Source: Klenkia brasiliensis (lineage in GTDB: Bacteria; Actinomycetota; Actinomycetes; Mycobacteriales; Geodermatophilaceae). From it: 64,000 bases of DNA. A program made the position numbers and the translations under genes. The stretch spans positions 434,001 to 498,000 of the forward strand of contig NZ_FNCF01000003.1 of the NCBI RefSeq assembly GCF_900100695.1, in the 5' to 3' direction. The notes under the pieces are model-generated. The model worked only from the letters and a program-made list of their open reading frames with translations. It did no database searches and was not told the origin of the DNA. Shown here piece after piece: positions 9,518-18,718 of this stretch (within the stretch, counting starts at the first letter, position 1; each line of letters opens with the position of its first letter).

Positions 9518-10720
9518 GTGACCCGCTCCCTGCGCGAGGTCGTCTTCGTCGACGGCGTGCGCACCCCGTTCGGCAAGGCCGGCCCGAAGGGCATGTACGC
9601 GCAGACCCGCGCCGACGACCTGGTGGTGCGCTGCATCCGCGAGCTGATGCGGCGCAACCCGCAGCTGCCCGCCGACCGGGTCGACGAGGTGGCCATCGCC
9701 GCCACGACCCAGATCGGCGACCAGGGCCTGACCATCGGCCGCACGGCCGCGCTGCTGGCCGGCCTGCCGAAGAGCGTCCCCGGGTTCGCGATCGACCGGA
9801 TGTGCGCCGGCGCGATGACCGCGGTGACCACCACGGCGTCGGGCATCGCGTTCGGCGCCTACGACGTCGCGATCGCCGGCGGCGTCGAGCACATGGGCCA
9901 CCACCCGATGGGCGAGGGCGTCGACCCCAACCCGCGCTTCGTGTCCGAGAAGATCGTCGACTCCTCGGCCCTGGTGATGGGCTCGACGGCGGAGAACCTG
10001 CACGACCGCTACCCGCACCTCACCAAGGAGCGCGCCGACGCCTTCGCCGTCGGCAGCCAGGACAAGTACGCCGCGGCGCTGGCCGCCGGCAAGATCGGCC
10101 CCGAGCTCGTGCCGGTCGCCACCCGCTCGGCCGAGCAGGGCTGGGGCCTGGCCACCGCCGACGAGCCGCCCCGCCCGGGCACCACCGTCGAGGGTCTGGC
10201 CGACCTCAAGACCCCGTTCCGGCCGCACGGCCACGTCACCGCCGGCAACGCCGCCGGGCTGAACGACGGCGCCACCGCCTCGCTGCTGGCCGCCGAGGAC
10301 GTCGCCGTCGAGCTCGGCCTGCCGATCGGCATGCGGCTGGTCGGGTTCGGCTTCACCGGCGTCGAGCCCGAGGTGATGGGCATCGGCCCGGTGCCCGCGA
10401 CCGAGAAGGCGCTGGCCCGCACCGGCCTCACCATCGACGACATCGGGCTGTTCGAGCTCAACGAGGCCTTCGCCGTCCAGGTGCTGGCCTTCCTGGACCA
10501 CTTCGGCATCGCCGACGACGACCCGCGGGTCAACCCATGGGGCGGGGCCATCGCGGTGGGCCACCCGCTCGCCTCCTCCGGCGTCCGGCTGATGACCCAG
10601 CTGTCGCGGCAGTTCGCCGAGCGACCGGACGTCCGCTACGGGCTGACGGCGATGTGCATCGGCATCGGCATGGGCGGATCGGTCATCTGGGAGAACCCGG
10701 CGTGGGAGGGCGAGAAGTGA
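9518..10720 (+). CDS. fadA: Acetyl-CoA C-acyltransferase (thiolase, FadA type)
   Basis: Thiolytic last step of fatty-acid beta-oxidation. The 400-residue protein carries the nucleophilic Cys in DRMCAGAMTA (near residue 93), the His of GHPLASSG and the second Cys of CIGIGMGGS. It begins with VVFVDGVRTPFGKAG, typical of thiolases. The GTG is preceded by GGAGG with four bases spacing. The stop overlaps the fadB start (GTGA at 10717-10720), so both subunits of the trifunctional complex are co-translated. Confidence 0.95.
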   Translation: MTRSLREVVFVDGVRTPFGKAGPKGMYAQTRADDLVVRCIRELMRRNPQLPADRVDEVAIAATTQIGDQGLTIGRTAALLAGLPKSVPGFAIDRMCAGAMTAVTTTASGIAFGAYDVAIAGGVEHMGHHPMGEGVDPNPRFVSEKIVDSSALVMGSTAENLHDRYPHLTKERADAFAVGSQDKYAAALAAGKIGPELVPVATRSAEQGWGLATADEPPRPGTTVEGLADLKTPFRPHGHVTAGNAAGLNDGATASLLAAEDVAVELGLPIGMRLVGFGFTGVEPEVMGIGPVPATEKALARTGLTIDDIGLFELNEAFAVQVLAFLDHFGIADDDPRVNPWGGAIAVGHPLASSGVRLMTQLSRQFAERPDVRYGLTAMCIGIGMGGSVIWENPAWEGEK

Positions 10721-12732
10721 GCGAGCAGTTCCCCGACGAGGTCGTCACGCAGGCGCTGCTGCGGCAGGTCCGGCTCCCCGGGGTGGCCAAGCCGCTGGCG
10801 CTGATCACCCTGGACAACGGGCACGACCACACCCGGCCCTCCACCTTCGGCCCCGGTGGGTTGGCCTCGCTGGACGCGGCACTGGACCAGGCGCTGGCCG
10901 CCGACGTCGCGGGCATCGCGGTCACCGGCAAGCCCTTCGTCTTCGCCGTCGGCGCGGACCTCTCCGGCGTCCCGCGCATCGGCAGCCGCGACGAGGCGCT
11001 CGAGATCGCCCGACAGGGCCACCGGGTCTTCGCCAAGCTCCGCGCCGCACCGGTGCCGACGTTCGCGTTCGTGAACGGTGCGGCGCTCGGCGGTGGGCTG
11101 GAGCTCGCCCTGCACGCCGACCACCGCACCATCTCGGCCGGTGCGTTCGTGGCCTTCCCCGAGGTGTTCCTCGGCCTGGTGCCCGGCTGGGGCGGCACCC
11201 AGCTGCTCCCCCGGCTGATCGGCATCGACGCCGCCGTGACGGTGATCGTCGAGAACGCCCTGGCCCAGAACCGGATGACGCCGGGCCCGCGGGCGGCGAA
11301 GCTCGGGATTGCCGACGCCCTCCTCGAGCCCGCCGACTTCCTGGAGCGCTCGCTGGAGTGGGCCGCCGGCGTGCTCACCGGCGCGGTCACGGTCGACCGC
11401 GCCGACGTCGACACAAGCGCCTGGGACGACGCGATCGCGCGCGCCCGCCAGGTCGTGGCCGCGCGCACCCGCGGCGCGTCGCCGGCCGCCGTCCGGGCCG
11501 TCGACCTGCTCGAGCTCGCCCGCGACGCCACGTTCGCCGACGGCACCGCCGCCGAGGACGACGCGCTGGCCGACCTGATCATGACGCCGGAGCTGCGCAG
11601 CTCCCTCTACGCCTTCGACCTGACCCAGAAGCGGGCCAAGCGGCCGGCGGGTGCGCCCGACAAGGCCCTGGCGCGGAAGGTCACCAAGGTCGGCGTGGTG
11701 GGCGCCGGTCTGATGGCCTCCCAGCTGGCGCTGCTGTTCCTGCGCAAGCTGCAGGTACCGGTGGTGCTCACCGACGTCGACCAGGCGCGGGTGGACAAGG
11801 GCGTGGGCTGGGTGCACGGCGAGCTGGAGAAGCTGGCCGGCCGGGGCAGGCTGTCCCCCGACGCGCTCAACCGGCTCCAGGGCCTGGTCACCGGGTCGCT
11901 GGAGAAGTCCGCGTTCGCCGACGCCGACCTGGTGATCGAGGCCGTCTTCGAGGAGCTGTCGGTCAAGCAGCAGGTGTTCGCCGAGGTCGAGGCGGTCGTG
12001 TCCGACACGTGCGTGCTGGCCACCAACACCTCGGCCCTGTCGATCACCGACATGGCGGCGGAGCTGCGCCACCCCGAGCGGGTCGTCGGCATGCACTTCT
12101 TCAACCCCGTCGCGGTGCTGCCGCTGCTGGAGGTCGTGCGCGCCGGGGCGACCGACGACGCCACGCTGGCCACCGCCTTCGCCGTCGGCAAGCAGCTCGG
12201 GAAGTCGTGCGTGCTGGTCGCCGACGCCCCGGCGTTCGTGGTCAACCGGCTGCTCACCCGCTTCCTCGGCGAGGTGACCGCGGCGGTCGACGCCGGCACG
12301 CCGGTCGAGGTCGCCGAGCGGGCGCTGGACCCGCTGGGCCTGCCCATGACGCCGTTCGAGCTGCTGTCGCTGGTCGGCCCGCCGGTCGCGCTGCACGTCG
12401 CCGAGCGGATGCACGAGGCCTTCCCCGACCGGTTCGGCGTCGGCGACGGCCTGCGCCGGATGGTCGAGCTGGGCAAGCCGTCGGTGTTCAGCGAGCCCGG
12501 CGTCGTCGACCCCGAGCTCGCCGAGGTGTTCACCTCGTCGGGCACCGGTCCCTCCGCGGAGGAGCTGCGGGCGGACGCCGAGCGGGCGCTGGCGGAGGAG
12601 ATCACGCTGATGCTGGACGAGGGCGTGGTGCAGGCCGTCGAGGACATCGACCTGGCCATGCTGCTCGGCGCCGGCTGGCCGTTCTGGCTGGGCGGCATCA
12701 GCCCCTACCTGAAGCGCGTCGGCGCCCTGTAG
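10717..12732 (+). CDS. fadB: Fatty-acid oxidation multifunctional protein FadB
   Basis: A 671-residue fusion of enoyl-CoA hydratase (about 1-210, with oxyanion-hole segments FAVGADLSG and GAALGGGLELAL) and 3-hydroxyacyl-CoA dehydrogenase. The Rossmann fold KVGVVGAGLMASQLALLF is near residue 325, catalytic-region GMHFFNPVAVLPLLEVV follows, and the C-terminal dehydrogenase domains contain PAFVVNRLLTRFLGE. It partners the preceding thiolase in beta-oxidation. The start is fixed by the four-base overlap with fadA. A hairpin follows the stop immediately. Confidence 0.94.
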   Translation: MSEQFPDEVVTQALLRQVRLPGVAKPLALITLDNGHDHTRPSTFGPGGLASLDAALDQALAADVAGIAVTGKPFVFAVGADLSGVPRIGSRDEALEIARQGHRVFAKLRAAPVPTFAFVNGAALGGGLELALHADHRTISAGAFVAFPEVFLGLVPGWGGTQLLPRLIGIDAAVTVIVENALAQNRMTPGPRAAKLGIADALLEPADFLERSLEWAAGVLTGAVTVDRADVDTSAWDDAIARARQVVAARTRGASPAAVRAVDLLELARDATFADGTAAEDDALADLIMTPELRSSLYAFDLTQKRAKRPAGAPDKALARKVTKVGVVGAGLMASQLALLFLRKLQVPVVLTDVDQARVDKGVGWVHGELEKLAGRGRLSPDALNRLQGLVTGSLEKSAFADADLVIEAVFEELSVKQQVFAEVEAVVSDTCVLATNTSALSITDMAAELRHPERVVGMHFFNPVAVLPLLEVVRAGATDDATLATAFAVGKQLGKSCVLVADAPAFVVNRLLTRFLGEVTAAVDAGTPVEVAERALDPLGLPMTPFELLSLVGPPVALHVAERMHEAFPDRFGVGDGLRRMVELGKPSVFSEPGVVDPELAEVFTSSGTGPSAEELRADAERALAEEITLMLDEGVVQAVEDIDLAMLLGAGWPFWLGGISPYLKRVGAL

Positions 12733-12767
12733 AGCACGGTGCGCCCCCGACCGGGGCGCATCGTGCT
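12733..12767. terminator. Terminator between convergent fadB and the thiamine-binding gene
   Basis: AGCACGGTGCGCCCC (12733-12747) pairs with GGGGCGCATCGTGCT (12753-12767) with one mismatch and a five-base loop, starting at the first base after the fadB stop. The remaining 113 bases before the next gene hold nothing I recognise. Confidence 0.65.
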
Positions 12768-12880
12768 CTGGCCCGCCGCCGCGGGTTGACCTTGCAGTTC
12801 GGCAACGCCGACGCGCCGGGGAACGGCGCGCAGCCGTTGTGGTTCTGCACGATCAACGGCGGCGGAGCGCAGGGAACGAC

Positions 12881-13162
12881 CTACCGGAAGCCGTCGGTCA
12901 GGGAGTCCATGGTGCGGTTCACCTCGGCGACCTTGATGTGGCTGATCCCGGCGGTCGCGCCGGCGGCCAGCATCGCCTCGTGCACCCCGCGCAGGGTGGC
13001 CCACACCTGGTCGGCCTCGCCCTCGAGCGTGGTGCCCAGCGCGCCCACCTCGTAGGTCAACCCGGACGCCTGGATCACCGCGATCGCGGCCTTGACGTGC
13101 GCGTACGGCTCCTCGGCCGTGCCCGGCGGCGACGGGGCGACCTGGATCTCAGCGATCAGCAT
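12881..13162 (-). CDS. MTH1187/YkoF-type thiamine-binding protein (DUF77)
   Basis: A 93-residue cytoplasmic protein with the small ferredoxin-like fold of the DUF77 family ([15 protein letters not shown] at the start, then [14 protein letters not shown]). Members bind thiamine or related ligands. The start at 13162 has an excellent GGAGGAG site and overlaps the end of dxs by 14 bases. The coupling to dxs is logical because Dxs uses thiamine diphosphate and makes DXP, itself a thiamine precursor in bacteria; that functional link is inference. Confidence 0.85.
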   Translation of the reverse strand: MLIAEIQVAPSPPGTAEEPYAHVKAAIAVIQASGLTYEVGALGTTLEGEADQVWATLRGVHEAMLAAGATAGISHIKVAEVNRTMDSLTDGFR

Positions 13163-15056
13163 GCTTCTCCTCCGACGACGAGCGGTCACTGATCCGGGCG
13201 GCCCACTCGACCACCCGGCGGGCGACGTCCTGCTCGGTCAGGCCGTGCTCGGCGAGCACCTCGGCCCGGCTGCCGTGGTCCAGGAACACCTGGGGCAGCG
13301 CGATGCAGCGCACCGGGACGTCGACCTCGGCGTCGCGCAGCGCGGCGGCCAGGGTCTCCCCCACCCCGCCCGACCGGCCGCCGTCCTCCAGCGTGACGAC
13401 CAGCCGGTGCCCCCGGCACAGCTCCACCAGCTCGGGGGACGCCGGGAGCACCCACCGCGGGTCGACGACGGTGACCTCGATGCCCTGCTGGCCGGCCCGC
13501 TCGGCGGCGGCCAGCCCGGCCGGGACCATGGACCCGCACGCCACCAGCAGCACCTCCGGCGCCGCACCCCGGCGCAGCACGTCGACGGGCCCGACCCGCT
13601 CCAGCGCCGGCAGCGAGGGCAGCACCGAGCCCTTGGGGAAGCGCAGCACGGTGGGGCCGTCGGAGACCGCCAGCGCCTCGTCGAGCTCCTCGACCAGGGT
13701 GGCCTCGTCGCGGGGCATCGCCATCCGCAGACCGGGCACCACCGAGCAGATCGAGGTGTCCCACATGCCGTTGTGCGAGGCGCCGTCGGTGCCGGTCACC
13801 CCGGCCCGGTCCAGCACGACGGTGACCGGCTGGCGGTGCAACGCGACGTCCAAGAGCAGCTGGTCGAAGGCCCGGTTGAGGAAGGTGGAGTACACCGCGA
13901 CCACCGGGTGCAGGCCGGCCATCGCCAGGCCCGCGGCTGAGGTCAGCGCGTGCTGCTCGGCGATGCCGACGTCGAAGGTCCGGTCGGGGAACCGGGCGGC
14001 GAAGGCGGCCAGGCCGGTGGGGTGCAGCATCGCGGCGGTGATGGCCACGACGTCGGGCCGCTCGTCGCCGACCTCGACCAGCGCGTCGGAGAACGCCGTC
14101 GTCCAGTCCCGGCCCGCGGTGGCCGCGCTGACCCCGCTGTCGGGGTCGAAGGCGCCGGTGGCGTGCCAGGCGTCGACCTCGTCGCGCTCGGCCGGGGCGT
14201 AGCCGAAGCCCTTCACGGTCAGGGCGTGCACGATGACCGGCCCGCCGAAGGCCCGGGCCCGGCGCAGCGCGGACTCCAGCGAGGCGATGTCGTGGCCGTC
14301 GACCGGGCCGACGTACTTCATCCCGAGGTCCTCGAACATGCCCTGCGGGGCCAGCACGTCCTTGAGGCCCTTCTTGATGCCGTGCAGCGCGTCGTAGAGG
14401 GCGCTGCCGACCACGGGGGTGCGGGTGACCGAGGCGCGGACGGCGTCCAGTGCCTGCTCGTAGCCCGGTCGCAGCCGCAGGCTGGCCAGCGCGTCGGCGA
14501 CCCCGCCGATGGTCGGCGAGTACGAGCGGCCGTTGTCGTTGACCACGATCACCACCGGCCGGTCCTGGGCGGCGGCGATGTTGTTCAGCGCCTCCCAGGC
14601 CATGCCACCGGTCAGCGCCCCGTCGCCGATGACGGCCACCACGGGCCGGACGTCGCCCCGGACGGCGAAGGCCTTGGCCAGCCCGTCGGCGTAGGACAGC
14701 GAGGTCGACGCGTGGCTGTTCTCCACCCAGTCGTGCTCGCTCTCGGCCCGCGACGGGTAGCCGGACAGCCCGCCGCGCTGGCGCAGGCCGGTGAACCCGT
14801 CCAGCCGGCCGGTGAGCAGCTTGTGCACGTAGGACTGGTGACCGGTGTCGAACACCACCGGCTCGTGCGGGGAGTCGAACACCCGGTGGATCGCGATGGT
14901 CAGCTCGACCGCGCCGAGGTTGGGGCCCAGGTGCCCGCCGGTGCGGGCGACGCTGGTGACCAGCGCGTCACGGACCTCCGCGGCCAGGGCGGGGAGCCGG
15001 TCGGGGGCGAGTGCCCGCAGGTCGGCCGGACCGGTCAGTTCGCGGAGCAGTGACAC
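13149..15056 (-). CDS. dxs: 1-deoxy-D-xylulose-5-phosphate synthase
   Basis: First enzyme of the MEP isoprenoid pathway: condenses pyruvate and glyceraldehyde-3-phosphate using thiamine diphosphate. The 635-residue protein shows [13 protein letters not shown], the diphosphate-binding [16 protein letters not shown]...NDN block, the transketolase pyrimidine domain ([32 protein letters not shown]) and the C-terminal domain. Two tandem GTG codons (15059, 15056) could start it; 15056 is preferred because a TACGCT box (15063-15068, complement) lies exactly six bases upstream, the leaderless pattern seen repeatedly here. Confidence 0.95.
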   Translation of the reverse strand: MSLLRELTGPADLRALAPDRLPALAAEVRDALVTSVARTGGHLGPNLGAVELTIAIHRVFDSPHEPVVFDTGHQSYVHKLLTGRLDGFTGLRQRGGLSGYPSRAESEHDWVENSHASTSLSYADGLAKAFAVRGDVRPVVAVIGDGALTGGMAWEALNNIAAAQDRPVVIVVNDNGRSYSPTIGGVADALASLRLRPGYEQALDAVRASVTRTPVVGSALYDALHGIKKGLKDVLAPQGMFEDLGMKYVGPVDGHDIASLESALRRARAFGGPVIVHALTVKGFGYAPAERDEVDAWHATGAFDPDSGVSAATAGRDWTTAFSDALVEVGDERPDVVAITAAMLHPTGLAAFAARFPDRTFDVGIAEQHALTSAAGLAMAGLHPVVAVYSTFLNRAFDQLLLDVALHRQPVTVVLDRAGVTGTDGASHNGMWDTSICSVVPGLRMAMPRDEATLVEELDEALAVSDGPTVLRFPKGSVLPSLPALERVGPVDVLRRGAAPEVLLVACGSMVPAGLAAAERAGQQGIEVTVVDPRWVLPASPELVELCRGHRLVVTLEDGGRSGGVGETLAAALRDAEVDVPVRCIALPQVFLDHGSRAEVLAEHGLTEQDVARRVVEWAARISDRSSSEEKHADR

Positions 15057-15088
15057 CACCCGAGCGTAGTCGCGGCCGCCCGGCCGGG

Positions 15089-15487
15089 TCAGAGCTTGGG
15101 GTTCCAGCGCTCCCCGCGCAGCGCCGCGCCCACCAGCGCGACGCCCTTCGCCGCGGCCGCCAGCCGGGTGCCCTCGCGCTCGTAGGCGGTCATCGCCGCC
15201 TCCATCGCCTCGGGCGGCAGCTCGCCCGCGAGCTCCACCCGCACGGTGCGCCAGCCCGCGCGGGCGGCCTCCAGCCCCGCGGTGACGTGGTCGCCGGCGA
15301 AGCGGGCCAGCAGCACCGGGTAGCGGCGCAGCACCTCGTGGCTGCGGTACTCCGGGGGCACCAGGTCGTAGAGCCAGGCGACGGCGGTGCGCTCCCAGTC
15401 GGGGACGCCCGGCGGGCGCACCTCCTCGGGCCAGCCGGGAGGTGCCGTGCCGTCCCGCCCGGTCGGGGGGCGGTCGACGGCGGGCAC
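15089..15487 (-). CDS. Conserved hypothetical protein
   Basis: A 132-residue, probably cytoplasmic protein without signal peptide or membrane segment. It begins Pro-rich, then has a helical core ([27 protein letters not shown], then [23 protein letters not shown] in part). I recognise no family. A CAGACT box lies seven bases before the GTG, fitting a leaderless start. It sits between dxs and the SGNH lipoprotein gene with a one-base gap to the latter, so it could end that operon. Confidence 0.7.
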   Translation of the reverse strand: MPAVDRPPTGRDGTAPPGWPEEVRPPGVPDWERTAVAWLYDLVPPEYRSHEVLRRYPVLLARFAGDHVTAGLEAARAGWRTVRVELAGELPPEAMEAAMTAYEREGTRLAAAAKGVALVGAALRGERWNPKL

Positions 15488-15488
15488 G

Positions 15489-16187
15489 TCACCCAGTCTG
15501 CCCCGCGGCCGCGCCGGGTGCGGTGGCGCCGGCCGGGTGCAGCAGGGCCTCGTGCAGCGCCACCCCGATGTGCGCCGCCGCCTGCTCGGTCGGGTGCACG
15601 CCGTCGAGGCTGGTGCCCGGCCGGTAGTCCCCGTCGTCGTCCCGGCACTGCGTCATCGGGTCGACGTACTGCCAGCCCTGCTGCTGGGCCAGCGCCTCCA
15701 GCCGGGCGTCCAGCGCCAGGGTCTCCTCCCCCAGCCCGTCCTCGGGCGCCACCGCCGACAGCACCACCCGGGGGGCGTGCACCAGGGCGGCGATCTGCAC
15801 CAGGTCGTCGAGGGTGTCCTCGGTGGGGATGCCCCAGTCGATGTCGTTGTTGCCGCCCATCAGCACCAGCACGTCGGGCCGGACCGCGCCGGTCCCCACG
15901 TTCTGCACGCCCTCCAGCATGTCGTCGGTGGTGGCCCCGGCGTGCGCCCAGCCGCCGAGCACCCCCACCCCGTGCCCGATCGCCCACCACGCCCAGGACC
16001 CCTGGCCGATCTGGCCGGCGTCGAAGTCCGGGCTGTCCATCTCGGTGATGGAGTCCCCGACCGCGACCACCGCCACCGCCGGGTCGGCGGCGGCGTCGGA
16101 CACCCGCGCCGCGGTCGGCGGCGCCACCTCGCCCGCGCAGCCCGCCACCGTCGCCAGCGCCACCCCCAGCACGACCACCCGCCGCAT
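15489..16187 (-). CDS. Secreted SGNH/GDSL hydrolase lipoprotein
   Basis: A 232-residue exported esterase/acetylhydrolase-like protein. The N terminus is a lipoprotein signal with lipobox VAGC at about residues 14-17, so it should be anchored outside the membrane. SGNH blocks are clear: AVGDSITEMD (catalytic Ser), GGNNDIDWG and DGVHPTEQAAAHIG (Asp/His). The ATG overlaps the stop of the upstream DUF2156 gene by one base (TGATG), so it is the last or near-last gene of a coupled envelope operon. Deacetylation of a cell-envelope glycan or lipid is plausible; the substrate is unknown. Confidence 0.85.
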   Translation of the reverse strand: MRRVVVLGVALATVAGCAGEVAPPTAARVSDAAADPAVAVVAVGDSITEMDSPDFDAGQIGQGSWAWWAIGHGVGVLGGWAHAGATTDDMLEGVQNVGTGAVRPDVLVLMGGNNDIDWGIPTEDTLDDLVQIAALVHAPRVVLSAVAPEDGLGEETLALDARLEALAQQQGWQYVDPMTQCRDDDGDYRPGTSLDGVHPTEQAAAHIGVALHEALLHPAGATAPGAAAGQTG

Positions 16188-18718
16188 CACCGCTGCCCCG
16201 ACCCGACCAGCTCGCGTGCCGGCTCGGCTGCCGGCGGCGGCGGGACGGGACGACGGCGTCGTCGGCCGTGCAGCAGCGCGCGGCCCAGCCGCAGCGCCTG
16301 CCGGGGGGACAGGTGCGGCAGGTAGGCCTGCGAGACCGCACGGGCGATCCGGGGCAGGTCGGCGTTGTCCAGGTGCACCAGCCACAGCGGGCGGTGCTGC
16401 GGTTGGAACTTGGCCTTGAACGACAGCAGCGAGCGGAAGCCGTACACCGGCTCCATCAGCCGCCCGGTGGCCTCGAGCAGCCGGGCCAGGGCGTCGTCGG
16501 CGCTGTCGGCCGGGAAGGCCAGCGGGGCACCGGACAGGCTGACGAACTCCGCGCCCTCCTCCTGGAAGGCCAGCGCCGCGGTGCCGACCAGGAACTCCAT
16601 CGTCCCCGGAGGGCAGCCGGGGCTGCGCCGCATGAGGTCCAGCGTCCAGCCCACCCGGACGCCGTCCCGGGTGGCCGGCAGCCAGCTGGTGATGCCGTGC
16701 ACGTGGCCGTCGGGGCCCACCGACAGCAGGCACCGGACGGCGGGGTCCTCCAGCTCGTCCAGCCCGCCCAGGGTGAAGCCCATCTCCGGCAGGCCCTTGC
16801 CGGCCAGCCACTCCTCCGAGGACAGCACGACCTGCTCCCGCAGGGCCAGCGGCGCATCGGCCCAGGTCACCCACACCGCCTGCACGCCGTCCCGGGCGGC
16901 GCGGTTGATCGCCGTCCGGACGTCCTGCCACTTCTTCCCGGTGTAGGCCAGCGACCCCAGAGGCAACCACGTCTCGCTGGCCACCTGCAGCCGCCGCGCA
17001 CCCGGCAGCGCCTCGGCGACCTCGTCGGTGACGGAGTACCAGCACGGCGTCCAGCCGCGGGCCTGGCACCAGGCGGTGAACTCCGGCACCGCCCGCGCCC
17101 GCGCGCCGGGCGGGCCGACCGGGTCGCCGGTGGTCAGCGCGACACCGCCGACGACCCGGAAGGCGACGACGGCCCGGCCGTCGGCGGTGAACCACCAGCG
17201 GTTGCCCACCCAGGTGGTCATGAACGACAGCGCGGTGTCGCCGTGCCGGTCCACCAGGGCGCGGGCCCGGGCGGCGTCCCCGCTGGGCACCGCCGGCCGC
17301 ACGACCACCCAGGCCGAGCCGACGAGCACCGCCCAGCAGGCGACGCCGGTCCAGTTGGCCAGCACCCGCGCCGCACCGCGCAGCGGCGCCAGCTGCGGCA
17401 ACACCTCGCCCAGCCAGCCCGGGGGCAGCATGCGGGCGGGCAGGTCCAGCAGCAGCCGGGTCAGCGTGGCCGGGGTGGCCCACTCCCCGCGCAGCAGCAG
17501 GCCGAGCCCGAGGTAGACCACGACCACCGCGGCGAGCCCGCCGCCGGCCAGGGCCGCCCAGCGGCGCGCGGTGCCCGGGGCGGCCGGCACGGCGAAGCGG
17601 CCACGGGTGACCAGCAGCAGCACCAGCAGGGCCAACGGCGCCACCAGCGGTGCCCACACCGCGACGACCGGCAGCCCGGCGCGCGGCGTGCCCAGCACCG
17701 TGAGCGCGTCCGCGGGCCGGGTCAGGACGGCGACGACGACGGCGCCGCCGACCGCCGACAGCGCCGCGGTGAACAGCACCGCACCGGCCCAGGCGGCCCG
17801 GCGGCCACGGCGCAGGCCCTCGGCCAGCACCAGCTGCAGCAGCACCGGCAGCGCCGACAGCAGGGTGGGGCCCAGCCCGACCAGGTGCTCGCGGCCGGTC
17901 AGCACCCGGCAGTCGGCGGCCTCGCCGGTCGTGCTGCAGACCTGCCGGACCAGCCCGCTGTCGGGCGAGCCCGCGACGAACAGGTGGGACAGCACCGACC
18001 ACGGGCCGGCGGAGGTGCGCGCCAGCGCGGCCAGGAGGGGGCCCACCGCGGCGGCCGCGACCACCAGCGCGACCAGCGCCCGGGACTCCCGGCGGCTGAC
18101 CGGGGCGTGCTCGCGGCGCCGGCCGCGCCGCCGCAGGGCCACCTCGCCGGCGACGAGGCCGACCAGCCAGCCGGCCAGCCGGTGCACGTCGCCGCCGGTG
18201 CCGCCGTAGAGCACCAGCATCCCCAGCCCGGTGCCCAGCACCACCCGCACCCGGCGGCGGGCCAGCGGGGTCGCGGTCGCCGAGGCGGCGGCGACCGCGG
18301 CCAGCACGCCCGGCAGCGGGCCGACGACCAGCGCGCCGGCCAGCAGCTGGCCCCAGCGGTCGCCGGTGGCGGCCAGCAGCGCCGACGCCGCGGTGCCCAC
18401 CAGCCCGGCGGCGACCTGCCCGCCGACCAGGGCGGCCAGGGTCCGGCGGCTGCCGACCCGGTGCTCGACCACGCCCAGCAGGCCGGCCACCAGCAGCAGC
18501 GTGACGACCGTGCCGGCCGGGGTGGCCACGGTGAGGCCGGCGGTCAGCAGGGTCCACCACCGCCCCTGGCCCAGCGGCCCGGGCCCGGTGCCCAGGGCCG
18601 CCTCCGTGCCCAGCGGCGCACCCACCACGAGGGCCACCACCAGCCCGGCGGTGACCGGGACGCGCCGCAGCAGGTCCCGTCCGCGGCGGGCGGTGGTCGC
18701 GACGTCGACGGCGCTCAT
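16187..18718 (-). CDS. Rhomboid-like membrane protein fused to a DUF2156 (MprF/LpgS-type) domain
   Basis: An 843-residue membrane protein. Residues about 10-205 hold several hydrophobic helices like a rhomboid fold, but I see no clear GxSG Ser/His protease dyad, so it may be inactive. More membrane helices extend to about 450 (LLLQLVLAEGL, PLALLVLLLVTRG, AVVVVYLGLGLLLRG). The C-terminal half is the DUF2156 acyltransferase domain (FMTTWVGNRWWFT, KKWQDVRTAINRA, GWTLDLMRRSPG, FRSLLSFKAKFQPQHRPLW) found in phosphatidylglycerol lysyltransferases. It probably flips or modifies an envelope lipid with an aminoacyl group. Start and stop overlap the neighbouring genes, so translation is coupled. Confidence 0.85.
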   Translation of the reverse strand: MSAVDVATTARRGRDLLRRVPVTAGLVVALVVGAPLGTEAALGTGPGPLGQGRWWTLLTAGLTVATPAGTVVTLLLVAGLLGVVEHRVGSRRTLAALVGGQVAAGLVGTAASALLAATGDRWGQLLAGALVVGPLPGVLAAVAAASATATPLARRRVRVVLGTGLGMLVLYGGTGGDVHRLAGWLVGLVAGEVALRRRGRRREHAPVSRRESRALVALVVAAAAVGPLLAALARTSAGPWSVLSHLFVAGSPDSGLVRQVCSTTGEAADCRVLTGREHLVGLGPTLLSALPVLLQLVLAEGLRRGRRAAWAGAVLFTAALSAVGGAVVVAVLTRPADALTVLGTPRAGLPVVAVWAPLVAPLALLVLLLVTRGRFAVPAAPGTARRWAALAGGGLAAVVVVYLGLGLLLRGEWATPATLTRLLLDLPARMLPPGWLGEVLPQLAPLRGAARVLANWTGVACWAVLVGSAWVVVRPAVPSGDAARARALVDRHGDTALSFMTTWVGNRWWFTADGRAVVAFRVVGGVALTTGDPVGPPGARARAVPEFTAWCQARGWTPCWYSVTDEVAEALPGARRLQVASETWLPLGSLAYTGKKWQDVRTAINRAARDGVQAVWVTWADAPLALREQVVLSSEEWLAGKGLPEMGFTLGGLDELEDPAVRCLLSVGPDGHVHGITSWLPATRDGVRVGWTLDLMRRSPGCPPGTMEFLVGTAALAFQEEGAEFVSLSGAPLAFPADSADDALARLLEATGRLMEPVYGFRSLLSFKAKFQPQHRPLWLVHLDNADLPRIARAVSQAYLPHLSPRQALRLGRALLHGRRRRRPVPPPPAAEPARELVGSGQR

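Noticed and set aside
12785-12880. Possible small gene or RNA between fadB and the thiamine-binding gene
   Set aside because: Only weak symmetry (CGTTG...CAACG) is visible and no frame has a start with a ribosome site.
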